Assembly: GCA_018267545.1 (NCBI GenBank)
Contig: JAFDYG010000331.1
Span: 1 to 42,613 of the forward strand
From: Bacteroidota bacterium
GTDB taxonomy: Bacteria > Bacteroidota > Bacteroidia > Chitinophagales > Chitinophagaceae
DNA length: 42,613 nt
Reading direction: 5' to 3'
In this document: positions 24,996 to 33,418 of the stretch, piece by piece
How positions within the stretch are numbered: the stretch's first letter is position 1
How the letters are laid out: every line of letters begins with the position of its first letter
The notes under the pieces: generated by a model
Seen by the model: the letters and a program-made list of their open reading frames with translations, nothing else
What the model was told of the DNA's origin: nothing
Databases searched by the model: none
Translations under genes and position numbers: made by a program

Positions 24996-26071
24996 ATTGA
25001 ACGTAATATTTTTTTATACCCACGGGCAATCGAAGCGGCAGCCCTGTCCCAGGTATAGTTAGTTAATATCTGCTCCCTCAGATCGGCGCGAAAGACCGAC
25101 TGCGCAGCGTGCTCCACCGCGTCCAATATCGAAGACGGATTCCCCGGGTCACAATAAAACGCATAGTCGCCATAATATTCCCGGGTGTATCCCTTATCGG
25201 TAATAACAATATTACAACCCATCGCCCCCGCCTCCAATGAAGAGAGTCCACAGGTCTCGAACCAGCTGGGCAGGATATGCACCTTGGCCCGCTGATAATA
25301 GTGGACCAGCTCCGTCTGCGGGATATGCTCGATAAACTCCACATTCGCACTCGCCACCCGACGGCACTCCTGGTAATAATCCGCATGCCCCGGCGCATGA
25401 TCGCCGATGATCAGCAGCCGGTACGGCGTATCGTTCAAAGCCTTGATCAGGTTCAGCTGATTCTTGATTCCCTCTATCCTCGCCACACAAAGCACCAGCC
25501 GTTCATCCTTCTTCAAAGCCTCGTCAAAGGAGAATAGCTCCGCGTCCAACCCATTGGGAACCGATATACAATCCGTCTTCAGCTGATACTGCGTAGCCAA
25601 TTCATGACTTTCCATGCTCGAATTGGAAAAGACCAGCGAAGTCTTGTCCAGTATCTCCTGTACCGAACCCTGTTGCCCCTTCCAGAGATAGCTCTTCGTC
25701 ATCAGCTTGTCTTTCCCCAACAAATACCGCGCGATGGTCTTACAATATTCGATCGCACCCGGCGATAGAAAGCGGGCAATCCTGCCCGTAATACCCTTCC
25801 GGTGATGTTTGTCGTAACCGCTATAATCGACCAGCAACGACGAAACGACAAATGGCTTGTCCGGTCGGATATGACAAAGAATATCCGCAGGCCGGATAAT
25901 ATTGAAGAAATGCAGCAGGTCGTAACGATCATAGTCGATCGCCTCATCCGTGAGCAAAATATCCACCTCGATCCCCAGCTGCTCCAGGTGCCGCGCCGTC
26001 TGGGCCACCTGGAAGGTGTCCCCGCCTCTGACGGTATACAAAGTGGACCTGGTGATAAAAGCTACTCTCAT
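24992..26071 (-). CDS. Family 4 glycosyltransferase
   Basis: A 359-residue GT-B enzyme. The N-terminal acceptor domain begins MRVAFITRSTLYTVRGGDTFQVAQTARHL. The hinge SVPNGLDAELF, the donor domain RLVLCVARIEGIKNQLNLIKAL and the donor-site segment PSWFETCGLSSLEAGAMGCNIVITDKG, with its E-x7-E pattern, define GT4. It lies between the sugar-phosphate transferase (4-nt overlap) and the DUF1972 glycosyltransferase (4-nt overlap), so it should add a sugar to the same growing lipid-linked repeat unit. Cytoplasmic face of the inner membrane. Donor sugar not determinable. Confidence 0.9.
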   Translation of the reverse strand: MRVAFITRSTLYTVRGGDTFQVAQTARHLEQLGIEVDILLTDEAIDYDRYDLLHFFNIIRPADILCHIRPDKPFVVSSLLVDYSGYDKHHRKGITGRIARFLSPGAIEYCKTIARYLLGKDKLMTKSYLWKGQQGSVQEILDKTSLVFSNSSMESHELATQYQLKTDCISVPNGLDAELFSFDEALKKDERLVLCVARIEGIKNQLNLIKALNDTPYRLLIIGDHAPGHADYYQECRRVASANVEFIEHIPQTELVHYYQRAKVHILPSWFETCGLSSLEAGAMGCNIVITDKGYTREYYGDYAFYCDPGNPSSILDAVEHAAQSVFRADLREQILTNYTWDRAAASIARGYKKILRSI

Positions 26072-26697
26072 GCTGCAGGAATCTGTTGGGTAAATAAAAG
26101 CTGGATCGACTGCCGGATGATGCGGATGTCCAACAGAAAGCTCGCATTGCGTATATAAAAGACATCCCAGTGATAACGGGAGAAAAGGGTGGCCCGGTCG
26201 ATCAAAGGACCATGCAGCCCCTTCACCTGCGCCATTCCCGTTATACCGGGTTTTACAAAATTCCTTACCGGATGATTGGGAACCAGTCTCGAAAATTCCT
26301 GGCTGTCCGCCAGCATATAAGGCCTCGGCCCCACCAGGCTCATCGAACCCAGCAAAACATTAAAAAATTGAGGTAATTCGTCCAAATGAGTCTTGCGCAG
26401 CCAACGCCCCATTCTCGTAACCCGCTTGTCGTTCCAGCTGGCCGGCACCCGATCGGCCTGCGCATTCAAAACCATCGTCCGAAGCTTGACACACGTAAAA
26501 TGCCTTCCTCCCTTCCCTACCCTCTTCTGTAAAAAGAAAACCGGCCCCGGTGTGTCCATCCGGATCAGCAAGGCCAATAGCGGCAGCACCCAGCTAAGTA
26601 CTCCCACGATAACCAGAGCGGAGAATAGTAGATCGAAAGCCCGCTTAAAGAAAAAATAATTCTTCAGCCGCGTATTTTCCAGTTTTACGTCCATCAT
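26068..26697 (-). CDS. Initiating sugar-phosphate transferase (polyprenyl-phosphate glycosyl-1-phosphate transferase)
   Basis: A 209-residue PglC/WcaJ-core-type enzyme that transfers a sugar-1-phosphate to undecaprenyl phosphate, the committed first step of repeat-unit synthesis. One N-terminal membrane helix (FDLLFSALVIVGVLSWVLPLL) is followed by PGPVFFLQKRVGKGG, KLRTM, the catalytic D106-E107 pair (THLDELPQFFNVLLGSMSLVGPRP) and the late KPGITGMAQVKG motif. ATG at 26697 (a TTG at 26709 is rejected). First gene of the four-gene leftward operon. No flippase or export (Wza/Wzc) gene is seen in the window. Confidence 0.93.
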   Translation of the reverse strand: MMDVKLENTRLKNYFFFKRAFDLLFSALVIVGVLSWVLPLLALLIRMDTPGPVFFLQKRVGKGGRHFTCVKLRTMVLNAQADRVPASWNDKRVTRMGRWLRKTHLDELPQFFNVLLGSMSLVGPRPYMLADSQEFSRLVPNHPVRNFVKPGITGMAQVKGLHGPLIDRATLFSRYHWDVFYIRNASFLLDIRIIRQSIQLLFTQQIPAA

Positions 26698-26810
26698 CCT
26701 AAAGATCAAACGCAGCTAAAAATGCAGCGGTTGCCCCTACCCCGACAATCCACGTTTCCCCTTACCCTCCCCCAAGCAACCACTGCGAAAAATTTACCGT
26801 TTTACCTTTC

Positions 26811-27809
26811 ATGCCCATGCGACTAAGCATATTAAAGGTTTTAGCTTATTTCGACCTTTTCGATTATCCTGTAACCGCCGACGAGATTCTCTTTTTTCTG
26901 GACAAAGAGGCCCCCGCCATCGACCTGCAAACAGAGCTCGACACGCTGACCCGGGAAGGCCTTCTATTCCAGTTAGATACAACCCAGCTAAACACACCTG
27001 ACGCACCAGAAGCAGCCCACACAAATCCCCACGCAAATCCCCAAACAAATACCCCCTTCTATTCCCTCCGCAACGACCCCGCCCTCACCACCCGCCGCCT
27101 CCGCGGCAACCGCCACGCGGATGACCTTCTAAAGATCGCCGCCCGCATTTCCCGCCAGCTCTACCGCTTCCCCTACGTCCGCGGCATAGGCATCTCCGGC
27201 TCCCTCTCCAAGCACTTCGCCGACGAATCCGCCGATATCGATTATTTCATCATCACCCGGCGCAATCGCCTCTGGATCGCCCGTACCCTCATGCACGGCT
27301 TTAAAAAGCTCAACTACCTCCGCAATCGTCAGAACTGGTATTGCATGAACTACTACGTCGATGAAGAAGCCCTCGAGATCAAAGAAAAGAACATCTTCAC
27401 CGCCACCGAAATGATTACCCTCCTCCCCGCTAGCGGCAACGGTGGCCTCGTCAAATTTTTCGACGCCAATAACTGGACGTCTCGCTACTTCCCCCAATAC
27501 AATAACCGGACAAAGGCCGCCGAAGGCCCCGTCCCCTCTTCAATCGTAAAAAATTTCCTGGAGAAAATACTGGATGGCCGCTGGGGCGACCGCCTCGACG
27601 ACCTCTTCCAACGCTGGACCACCCAACGCTGGCAAAAAAAGGAACAACGCGGAGACCGCAACAAAAAAGGAAACCGGATGGCCCTTCAAAACGAGAAACA
27701 CTTCTCCCGCCCCAACCCCGAAAACTTTCAACAAAAAGTCCTCGACCGATATGCCCGCCGCCTCCACGAGCTGGAGCACAGTTGGGGCCTCATAGAAGCT
27801 TCCGTCTAA
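26811..27809 (+). CDS. Winged-helix plus nucleotidyltransferase-fold protein
   Basis: A 332-residue protein. The N-terminus (ILKVLAYFDLFDYPVTADEI) looks like a winged-helix segment, followed by a His/Asn/Pro-rich low-complexity stretch (about residues 62-82). The middle holds a minimal nucleotidyltransferase motif, GISGSLSKHFADESADIDYF, with G130-S131 and D142/D144. That is the Gly-Ser...Asp-x-Asp signature of the polymerase-beta-type superfamily. A charged C-terminal region follows. Similar proteins appear beside polysaccharide clusters, but their reaction is not known to me. It is divergent from the sugar transferase operon (113-nt gap with no recognisable promoter) and overlaps the convergent methyltransferase by 20 nt. 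Confidence 0.68.
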   Translation: MPMRLSILKVLAYFDLFDYPVTADEILFFLDKEAPAIDLQTELDTLTREGLLFQLDTTQLNTPDAPEAAHTNPHANPQTNTPFYSLRNDPALTTRRLRGNRHADDLLKIAARISRQLYRFPYVRGIGISGSLSKHFADESADIDYFIITRRNRLWIARTLMHGFKKLNYLRNRQNWYCMNYYVDEEALEIKEKNIFTATEMITLLPASGNGGLVKFFDANNWTSRYFPQYNNRTKAAEGPVPSSIVKNFLEKILDGRWGDRLDDLFQRWTTQRWQKKEQRGDRNKKGNRMALQNEKHFSRPNPENFQQKVLDRYARRLHELEHSWGLIEASV

Positions 27810-28614
27810 AGCTTATAATATAATAATCCCCTATGGCCCGCCAGGGCCATAAATTCTTCCACCTCTCCTCCAAACTACAAAGCCTCTCATACAACCTCGG
27901 CCTCTTCTCCGCAAACCCCTCTATATACGAAGGCGGCACCACCGTACACAAACCCTCCAACCCCAACAGCTCAAAATCCTTCCCCATCTCCCGCCGCACA
28001 AAACCCGGTGAATAATACCATGATTTGAAATAAACGCCCTCGACCCTCGATCGGGCACCCCTACCACTAAACCACCTCCGCACCGCCGTCCGGAACTTCC
28101 CCTTGAACACCAACAAACTCTCCCACAAACAAAACCCTGGCAAGATAACCAGCGTAACCTGCCCCCCCGGCTTCACCAGCGGCGTCAAAGAATGCAACAC
28201 CTCATCCAACTTATCCGTACAATTCAATCCGGCGAAATTCGAAAAGACCAAATCATAAGGCCCTCTCGCCTTCAGCTCATCCAACGAATTGAACGAACAC
28301 AGCTCCGCCGTCACCCGATCCTCCAACCCCAGCCGGTACACCTTCTCCTTCAACCGCTCCTGCATCCCTTCGGCAATATCCGTCGCATGCACCCGGTATC
28401 CCTCTCTGGCGAAAAACACCGCGTCCTCCCCCGTCCCCGAATTCAACTCCAAAATAGAACCCGTCCCTCCCATAAAACTCAGCACATGCTCCCTCACACG
28501 ACGACGCTTATAATGAATAATAGTATTCCCCCTATCATACTCATCAAACCCCGCCGACTGCTTGCTAAAAGCCGCCGCCGCTAAACCCTCATTTACCCTG
28601 TCCGCTGAATTCAT
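27790..28614 (-). CDS. Class I SAM-dependent methyltransferase
   Basis: A 274-residue Rossmann methyltransferase from the ATG at 28614; a longer frame to 28665 would overlap the upstream radical SAM gene more. Motif I is ILELNSGTGEDAVFFA, with Asn where Gly is usual. The acidic end of strand 2 is VHATDIAEGM, and the post-motif strand is YDLVFSNFAGLNC. It overlaps the upstream radical SAM gene by 26 nt and the convergent nucleotidyltransferase-like gene by 20 nt, and is last of the six-gene leftward operon. The methyl acceptor is unknown; a sugar or lipid precursor would fit the context. Confidence 0.82.
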   Translation of the reverse strand: MNSADRVNEGLAAAAFSKQSAGFDEYDRGNTIIHYKRRRVREHVLSFMGGTGSILELNSGTGEDAVFFAREGYRVHATDIAEGMQERLKEKVYRLGLEDRVTAELCSFNSLDELKARGPYDLVFSNFAGLNCTDKLDEVLHSLTPLVKPGGQVTLVILPGFCLWESLLVFKGKFRTAVRRWFSGRGARSRVEGVYFKSWYYSPGFVRREMGKDFELLGLEGLCTVVPPSYIEGFAEKRPRLYERLCSLEERWKNLWPWRAIGDYYIISFRRKLL

Positions 28615-30061
28615 ATCGAGCCAGTTTAATTCTATCGATGACCGAAGCCGGTCCATACCAAACAAGCGAAGCCGCCTTCTGCAGCCCCGATCGGGTTATC
28701 GCCGCCGGATGCTTAAACAAATCCCCAAGCTGCCGCAGCGCCATATGCCAGCGATAGCTCTTATGCACATACCGATGCAGCTGCTTATAAAAGGCCGGCG
28801 GATACGTATTCTTAAACATCAGCTGCAGCTCATCCGAATCCGTCCAGTTCGTCTTCTCCTTCATATCCGCCCTGACCCTCTCATAAAATACCGTCCCCGG
28901 CAAAGGATAAGAAACCGAAATCCCCAGACTGTCCGGCAGCAGCTTATTGATCATACGTATCGTCTTATCGATATCCTCCTTCGTCTCACCCGGATAACCA
29001 AATTGTATAAAGAAAGAAGGCCGAATCCCATACCGGCGCAAAAGCTCCGTCGCCTCCGCGATCTGACCTACCGTCGTTCCCTTGTCCATCGCATCCAATA
29101 TCTTCTGAGAACCGCTCTCCGCCCCCATCCAGGTATTCTCACAACCCGCCCTGGCCAGGGCCTGCACATAGTTCTCCTGCAACAGCAAATCCGCCCTCGA
29201 CTGTATCTTGAAACGGAAAGACAATCCCTCCTCCTCCACCAGGTCGGCAAACTCATTCACCCAACCCGGCTTCAATCCAAATATATCGTCACAGAACCAG
29301 ATATGGTCGAAGCCATACGCCTCCTTCAGCATCTTCAATTCACTCACCACATGCCGGGGCGACCGGGCATTATAGCGGTTCCCATAGATCGGCTTCGCAC
29401 ACCAGTTACACTTGAACGGACAGCCCCGCGTCGTCCCGATATTCAAAGAAAAATACCCGCTCGACTGTTTCCAGATCAACCGGTAGCTCTCGATATCGAC
29501 CAGGTCCCAGGCCGGCAACGGCAGACCATCCAGCTCCCGCAATACCGGTCGCGCCGGTGTACGAAAAGGCTGCCCATTTTTCATATAGGCCAGCCCCTGG
29601 ATCGAAGTAAAATCATCTCCTCCCTCCCGAATCGTCTGCACCAGCTCCAGCAACGTCTGCTCCCCTTCTCCCAACAGCACAAAATCCGCTCCCTTCCCCA
29701 GGTACTCGCGGTAGTGGTCCGTCGAGTCCGAGCTCGACAGGATAACGATACAGCCCCGCTCCCGCGCCAGCCGGATCATCCGATAAGCCGCCTCCCGCAT
29801 ATTAGTCAGACACATCTTGGTCAGATAGTTGAACCCATCGTCATACACGACGAAAAAATCCGGTCGCTGGTCATCCAGCCGCGAAACCACCTCATCCGGA
29901 TCCTCGACGAACATCGTGTCGAAAAGGGCGACTCGGAAGCCCTCCCGCCGCAAAATGGCGGCAGCTCCAATCGTCGCCAGCGGAGGATAGGGCTGTCCGG
30001 TCGCCCACTGTTTGGGATCAAACCGCATGAAATAAGAATGTGAAAAAAGAACCTTCTCCAT
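28589..30061 (-). CDS. B12-binding-type radical SAM protein
   Basis: A 490-residue enzyme. The N-terminal B12-binding-like Rossmann domain includes FVLLGEGEQTLLEL (about 127-140). The radical SAM core has the [4Fe-4S] motif CPFKCNWC (C214, C218, C221) in TTRGCPFKCNWCAKP, then GAESGSQKILDAMDKG and FIQFGYPGETKEDID, all typical of the class. Such enzymes methylate or rearrange unactivated carbons, but many members are uncharacterised. The start overlaps the GT-C gene's stop by one base (TAATG). With two other radical SAM genes and methyltransferases in the same operon it probably modifies a glycan or lipid precursor (inference). Confidence 0.86.
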   Translation of the reverse strand: MEKVLFSHSYFMRFDPKQWATGQPYPPLATIGAAAILRREGFRVALFDTMFVEDPDEVVSRLDDQRPDFFVVYDDGFNYLTKMCLTNMREAAYRMIRLARERGCIVILSSSDSTDHYREYLGKGADFVLLGEGEQTLLELVQTIREGGDDFTSIQGLAYMKNGQPFRTPARPVLRELDGLPLPAWDLVDIESYRLIWKQSSGYFSLNIGTTRGCPFKCNWCAKPIYGNRYNARSPRHVVSELKMLKEAYGFDHIWFCDDIFGLKPGWVNEFADLVEEEGLSFRFKIQSRADLLLQENYVQALARAGCENTWMGAESGSQKILDAMDKGTTVGQIAEATELLRRYGIRPSFFIQFGYPGETKEDIDKTIRMINKLLPDSLGISVSYPLPGTVFYERVRADMKEKTNWTDSDELQLMFKNTYPPAFYKQLHRYVHKSYRWHMALRQLGDLFKHPAAITRSGLQKAASLVWYGPASVIDRIKLARYEFSGQGK

Positions 30062-31548
30062 TATTGAGCCTTCCGGAAATTTGATAGTTGATAAATAAAA
30101 AAGTTCTCTCCGATAATACTATTCGTAAATGACTTCAAAAGCATCAGCCTAAATGCTCCTCCATCCTCCCCCAATTCTCTATTCGTCACAAGGACAAAAC
30201 TCTCCGGCAACCCCGAACAACCCGCCAGCTCCTGCGCAATCGAAGGACGAGGCCTCGGAAAATACTCCTTCTTCCACACACAAAAGCTCCCCTCCGCACC
30301 CGTCGCCAGATAATACACCTTCCCCTCCGTATACGCACACAACATCGGCCCGATATTATATCCATCTACAACCACAACCCCATCACGCTCCTTCAAAAAA
30401 GTAACCGCATTCCTCGACTCCGAAAAAGGCAGCCGGAAATCCTGCACCCACGCAAACACCCCCACGACCGCCTGTATCCCCAGAATCCCATAAAAACACC
30501 CGCGAACCCACACCGGCGCCGTCTTCATCCCAAACGCCCCCGCCATCCACAACGCCGCCAGAAAAAATACAAACACCATCCCGAAATACCGGGATGCCGT
30601 CATCATCGTCACCGAGAAGAAAAGTAACAACAGCGATACGGTCGTATAATAAAAGACGAGCGCCCGCCAGCTCCTCCGTAACACCAAATAAGGAAACCCT
30701 AAGAAAAACACAAACAGCACAGTCCGGATAAGCCCTCCCCAAAAACTTTCGTATAACCAATACCTGTTCCAGAAATGCCCATCGAAATGCTGCGGTATCG
30801 GCAGCCATCCCCGGACCAAACCAAAGCTGGCAAAAGAAAGCCCCGTCGACGATAAAAATCCCCTCGCATTCACTGGCCCCATATTGACATTGTCCTCGAC
30901 TGGCGTATGCGCCTGTATCAAAGCAAACACAAACCCAACCCAAAACAGCCCGCTAAGCACCAGGAAAGAACGCCGGAACACCTGCCCCACCCGCCCATAC
31001 TCGATCAATAAACCCAGGTAGATCCCCATCGCCGCAAACGTATAGAACACGTGCGTGCTGCACATAAAGAATAAGAGCACCCCCAACCCCACCAACGGCC
31101 GCACAGGACGAGCGAGCAGCACACAACAACAAAAAAGCAAACAAATCCCCAAAGAATAATTCCGGCTGATCAGGTTATACTCGAAAAGAAAATAATAGCC
31201 CATCAGAACCAGCAGCTTCACCGCCAACGAAAACGGCGCGTGCCGCAAAAAGACAAATGCCGCCCCCACCACGATCAGCCAGTGAAATACCTGCATGCCA
31301 TAAGGACTCCGCGTAATATAATGCGTGATGAAGTATAGCAAGCTGTGCCAAAGCCTCGGATGCCCGTCATATCTGGCATTCCAATATAGCTCCGACAGAC
31401 TGTGACTATCCCTGGCTAGCAGGAAATGATGCGCTTCATCCAGGAACAATTCGTGATGGGACAAACCCACCGCACTAATCACGCCATATATCACTAACAC
31501 GGGGAGCACTACCTTCCAGGGCAAAGGGGTTGTGTCCTGCCTAATCAT
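30061..31548 (-). CDS. GT-C-fold membrane glycosyltransferase-like protein
   Basis: A 495-residue integral membrane protein with roughly ten transmembrane segments. The first periplasmic loop carries an acidic pair (FLDEAHHFLLARD, D37-E38) followed by GHPRLWHSLLYFITH, the arrangement of GT-C enzymes (ArnT/PMT-like) that use polyprenyl-phosphate sugars. A soluble C-terminal part of about 110 residues follows. It would transfer a sugar outside the inner membrane, for instance as a side-branch of the polysaccharide. It overlaps the upstream SPASM-type radical SAM gene by 8 nt. Assignment rests on topology and the acidic loop, not on a full motif. Confidence 0.7.
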   Translation of the reverse strand: MIRQDTTPLPWKVVLPVLVIYGVISAVGLSHHELFLDEAHHFLLARDSHSLSELYWNARYDGHPRLWHSLLYFITHYITRSPYGMQVFHWLIVVGAAFVFLRHAPFSLAVKLLVLMGYYFLFEYNLISRNYSLGICLLFCCCVLLARPVRPLVGLGVLLFFMCSTHVFYTFAAMGIYLGLLIEYGRVGQVFRRSFLVLSGLFWVGFVFALIQAHTPVEDNVNMGPVNARGFLSSTGLSFASFGLVRGWLPIPQHFDGHFWNRYWLYESFWGGLIRTVLFVFFLGFPYLVLRRSWRALVFYYTTVSLLLLFFSVTMMTASRYFGMVFVFFLAALWMAGAFGMKTAPVWVRGCFYGILGIQAVVGVFAWVQDFRLPFSESRNAVTFLKERDGVVVVDGYNIGPMLCAYTEGKVYYLATGAEGSFCVWKKEYFPRPRPSIAQELAGCSGLPESFVLVTNRELGEDGGAFRLMLLKSFTNSIIGENFFIYQLSNFRKAQ

Positions 31549-32593
31549 TCAGGTTATTTCGGGGTTGAAGATTCAGATAGCAAACACAACGCACACAAGC
31601 ATCGTTCTTGTCCATATCCAACCCCTTCCGGAAAGCGATCGCCTCGGGCGAATTCAAGATCTCCTCCAGCGGCTTTTCATGAATATTCCCAAGCGAAGGC
31701 AAAAAGAAACAAGGACGCACCGTCCCATCCGCCTCCACCACCGTAGACACCCAGGGCGCATTGCACTTCTTGTAGGGATAGGGATTCAGCCCATACGCGG
31801 CCGAATAGTATTCGCCAATCTTGGACAGCTTCGCCGGAGATTCCGCGATAAATCCATTATCGAACAACGGTTTAAATTCTTTAATGACCGTCTGGATCAT
31901 CACCTGCAGCTCCGGCAGCTCCTCCCGTGACGGCAATATCTCATGCTGCCTCGGCTGATCCCAGGGCTCCGCCCGGTTAAAAGCCTCGCTCGTCACATCC
32001 GCCGGCAGGAAGCTGATCTGCTGCAAACCCAACGCAGCCGCCGAACGGATAATGGCCGGCCAGCTCCGAAAATTAAGCCGGTGTATAACCGTCCGGCACG
32101 TGATCCGGAAATCCGGTTTCCGGTGATGAATCAATTGCACGCCCTCACTAAGCCGGCGATAGGCCCCCCGGATATTCCGTATCGAGTCGTGCAAAGCCTC
32201 GTCCCCATCCAGCGAAACGATGATATCGTCCACCCAGAGGATTAGGTTGTCCGCATGCCGCGCCAGCGACATTCCCGTAGACAATAACGTAATGCGGATG
32301 TCCTCCCGCTTCAGAATCGCACAAAGCTGGAAGAAATTCGGATTCAATAAGGCCTCTCCACCCGACATCAACACCTGCTGCGTTCCCAGCCGGCGTAAAG
32401 TCCCCATCAACCCCTCGATATCGGACGCCTTCAGCTGCTTCAGATTGTGATTACCCTTCCAGATATCACACATCACACACCGGCAATTGCACGCGCTGTG
32501 CGGCATGAGAATAACGATCGGCAGGGCCTTGATCCTGTCCGTCTGTAAAGTGCGGTAACGCTGAATAGTATGAATCAATGATGCTGCGCTCAT
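31541..32593 (-). CDS. Radical SAM protein with SPASM-like cysteine-rich C-terminus
   Basis: A 350-residue radical SAM enzyme. The cluster motif is C35-x3-C39-x2-C42 (SACNCRCVMCDIW), followed by MSGGEALLNP (the GGE motif binding SAM) and DDIIVSLDGD. The C-terminus has further cysteines (KKCNAPW, VRPCFFLP, CVRCVCYL) consistent with a SPASM or twitch domain holding an auxiliary iron-sulfur cluster. SPASM enzymes usually modify peptides or act as dehydrogenases/epimerases. No small precursor-peptide gene is seen nearby. It sits 2 nt after a methyltransferase and overlaps the GT-C gene. Confidence 0.86.
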   Translation of the reverse strand: MSAASLIHTIQRYRTLQTDRIKALPIVILMPHSACNCRCVMCDIWKGNHNLKQLKASDIEGLMGTLRRLGTQQVLMSGGEALLNPNFFQLCAILKREDIRITLLSTGMSLARHADNLILWVDDIIVSLDGDEALHDSIRNIRGAYRRLSEGVQLIHHRKPDFRITCRTVIHRLNFRSWPAIIRSAAALGLQQISFLPADVTSEAFNRAEPWDQPRQHEILPSREELPELQVMIQTVIKEFKPLFDNGFIAESPAKLSKIGEYYSAAYGLNPYPYKKCNAPWVSTVVEADGTVRPCFFLPSLGNIHEKPLEEILNSPEAIAFRKGLDMDKNDACVRCVCYLNLQPRNNLND

Positions 32594-32595
32594 AG

Positions 32596-33363
32596 TTAAT
32601 TATCCTTTATCCTAATCCACGGGAACGGGCTCTTGTTCCGCATGAGCTTATTCTTGACGGAACCGGGGTTATGCAGCAATACATGGTGAAAAGGACGCAG
32701 GTCATCGATCGGATGATGGAAATAATAATCCGCCATCTCAGGATAACCAAAGGAAGTATAATAAGCTAAGGTTTGACGCTTGGCCTTCTCCAGCTGGTCA
32801 GGCTTGTAAAAAGGCGTATCAAGGACATGAATCTCACCGCCGGGTTTTAAACAGGACAGTGTTTTATACAGTACCTTCTTCAACGAAGGAAAATATTGAA
32901 TCGACGCTGCAAAAACAATGCAGTCGAACTGACGGTTATCCAAAATACCCGAATCGATATCCCCGTGGATAAATCTCAAATTCGGATCATTGCTGAACAC
33001 CCTCGCCGCCTGCTGCAGCTCCGTAAAGTTGATATCCATCCCCGTTACCTTCGTGCCGGGAATCTGCGCCAGCTGGTGACTAAGCCAGCCATTCCCGCAT
33101 CCGATCTCCAGTATCTGCGGGGACCGCTTCCAGGAAGACAGATATCGGATCAGCCGCTTGCAGGATCCCTTCCGTACCGCCCATTCCTTATAGTGCGTAT
33201 GCTCTGCAGGTATCTCGGGTAGCTTGGCCAGCTCTTCATCCGTATAAAGCCGGTTTTCAAGGGTTCGGATGAGAATGTACTTTTTCTCGAAAAGGATCTC
33301 CTTGAGCCGGGGGTGGCCTTGAACTTCAATGTTTGTCAGTATTGAGGAATCAGGGAGGTACAT
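32596..33363 (-). CDS. Class I SAM-dependent methyltransferase
   Basis: A 255-residue protein. The SAM-binding motif is ILEIGCGNGWLSHQLAQ, the strand-2 acid is VTGMDINF, followed by the HGDID and FDCIVFAASIQYFPSL segments and a LKPGGEIHVLDTPFY post-core. The C-terminal part (FHHVLLHNPGSVKNKLM) looks like a substrate domain. It lies between two radical SAM genes: 55 nt after the stop of the B12-binding-type enzyme and 2 nt before the SPASM-type enzyme. The acceptor is unknown. Confidence 0.85.
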   Translation of the reverse strand: MYLPDSSILTNIEVQGHPRLKEILFEKKYILIRTLENRLYTDEELAKLPEIPAEHTHYKEWAVRKGSCKRLIRYLSSWKRSPQILEIGCGNGWLSHQLAQIPGTKVTGMDINFTELQQAARVFSNDPNLRFIHGDIDSGILDNRQFDCIVFAASIQYFPSLKKVLYKTLSCLKPGGEIHVLDTPFYKPDQLEKAKRQTLAYYTSFGYPEMADYYFHHPIDDLRPFHHVLLHNPGSVKNKLMRNKSPFPWIRIKDN

Positions 33364-33418
33364 TTTTACGGTTTGTCCTATTAAACGATCTTTTTTGATT
33401 AAAGGATGCCAATCCCAT

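Noticed and set aside
22634-26697. A complete Wzx/Wzy capsule cluster
   Set aside because: No flippase, Wza/Wzc export or chain-length genes are seen in the window; only the initiating transferase, glycosyltransferases and a ligase/polymerase-like protein are supported.
28562-30043. A 493-codon plus-strand frame opposite the radical SAM gene at 28589
   Set aside because: The translation is Arg/Pro/His/Gln-rich with no motif, a complement artefact of a well-supported radical SAM gene. The same applies to the 432-codon frame at 33461-34759.
31541-32593. The SPASM-like radical SAM gene as part of a RiPP cluster
   Set aside because: No short precursor-peptide gene, leader-peptide-binding protein or dedicated transporter is visible nearby; the neighbours are glycan and methyl-transfer genes.
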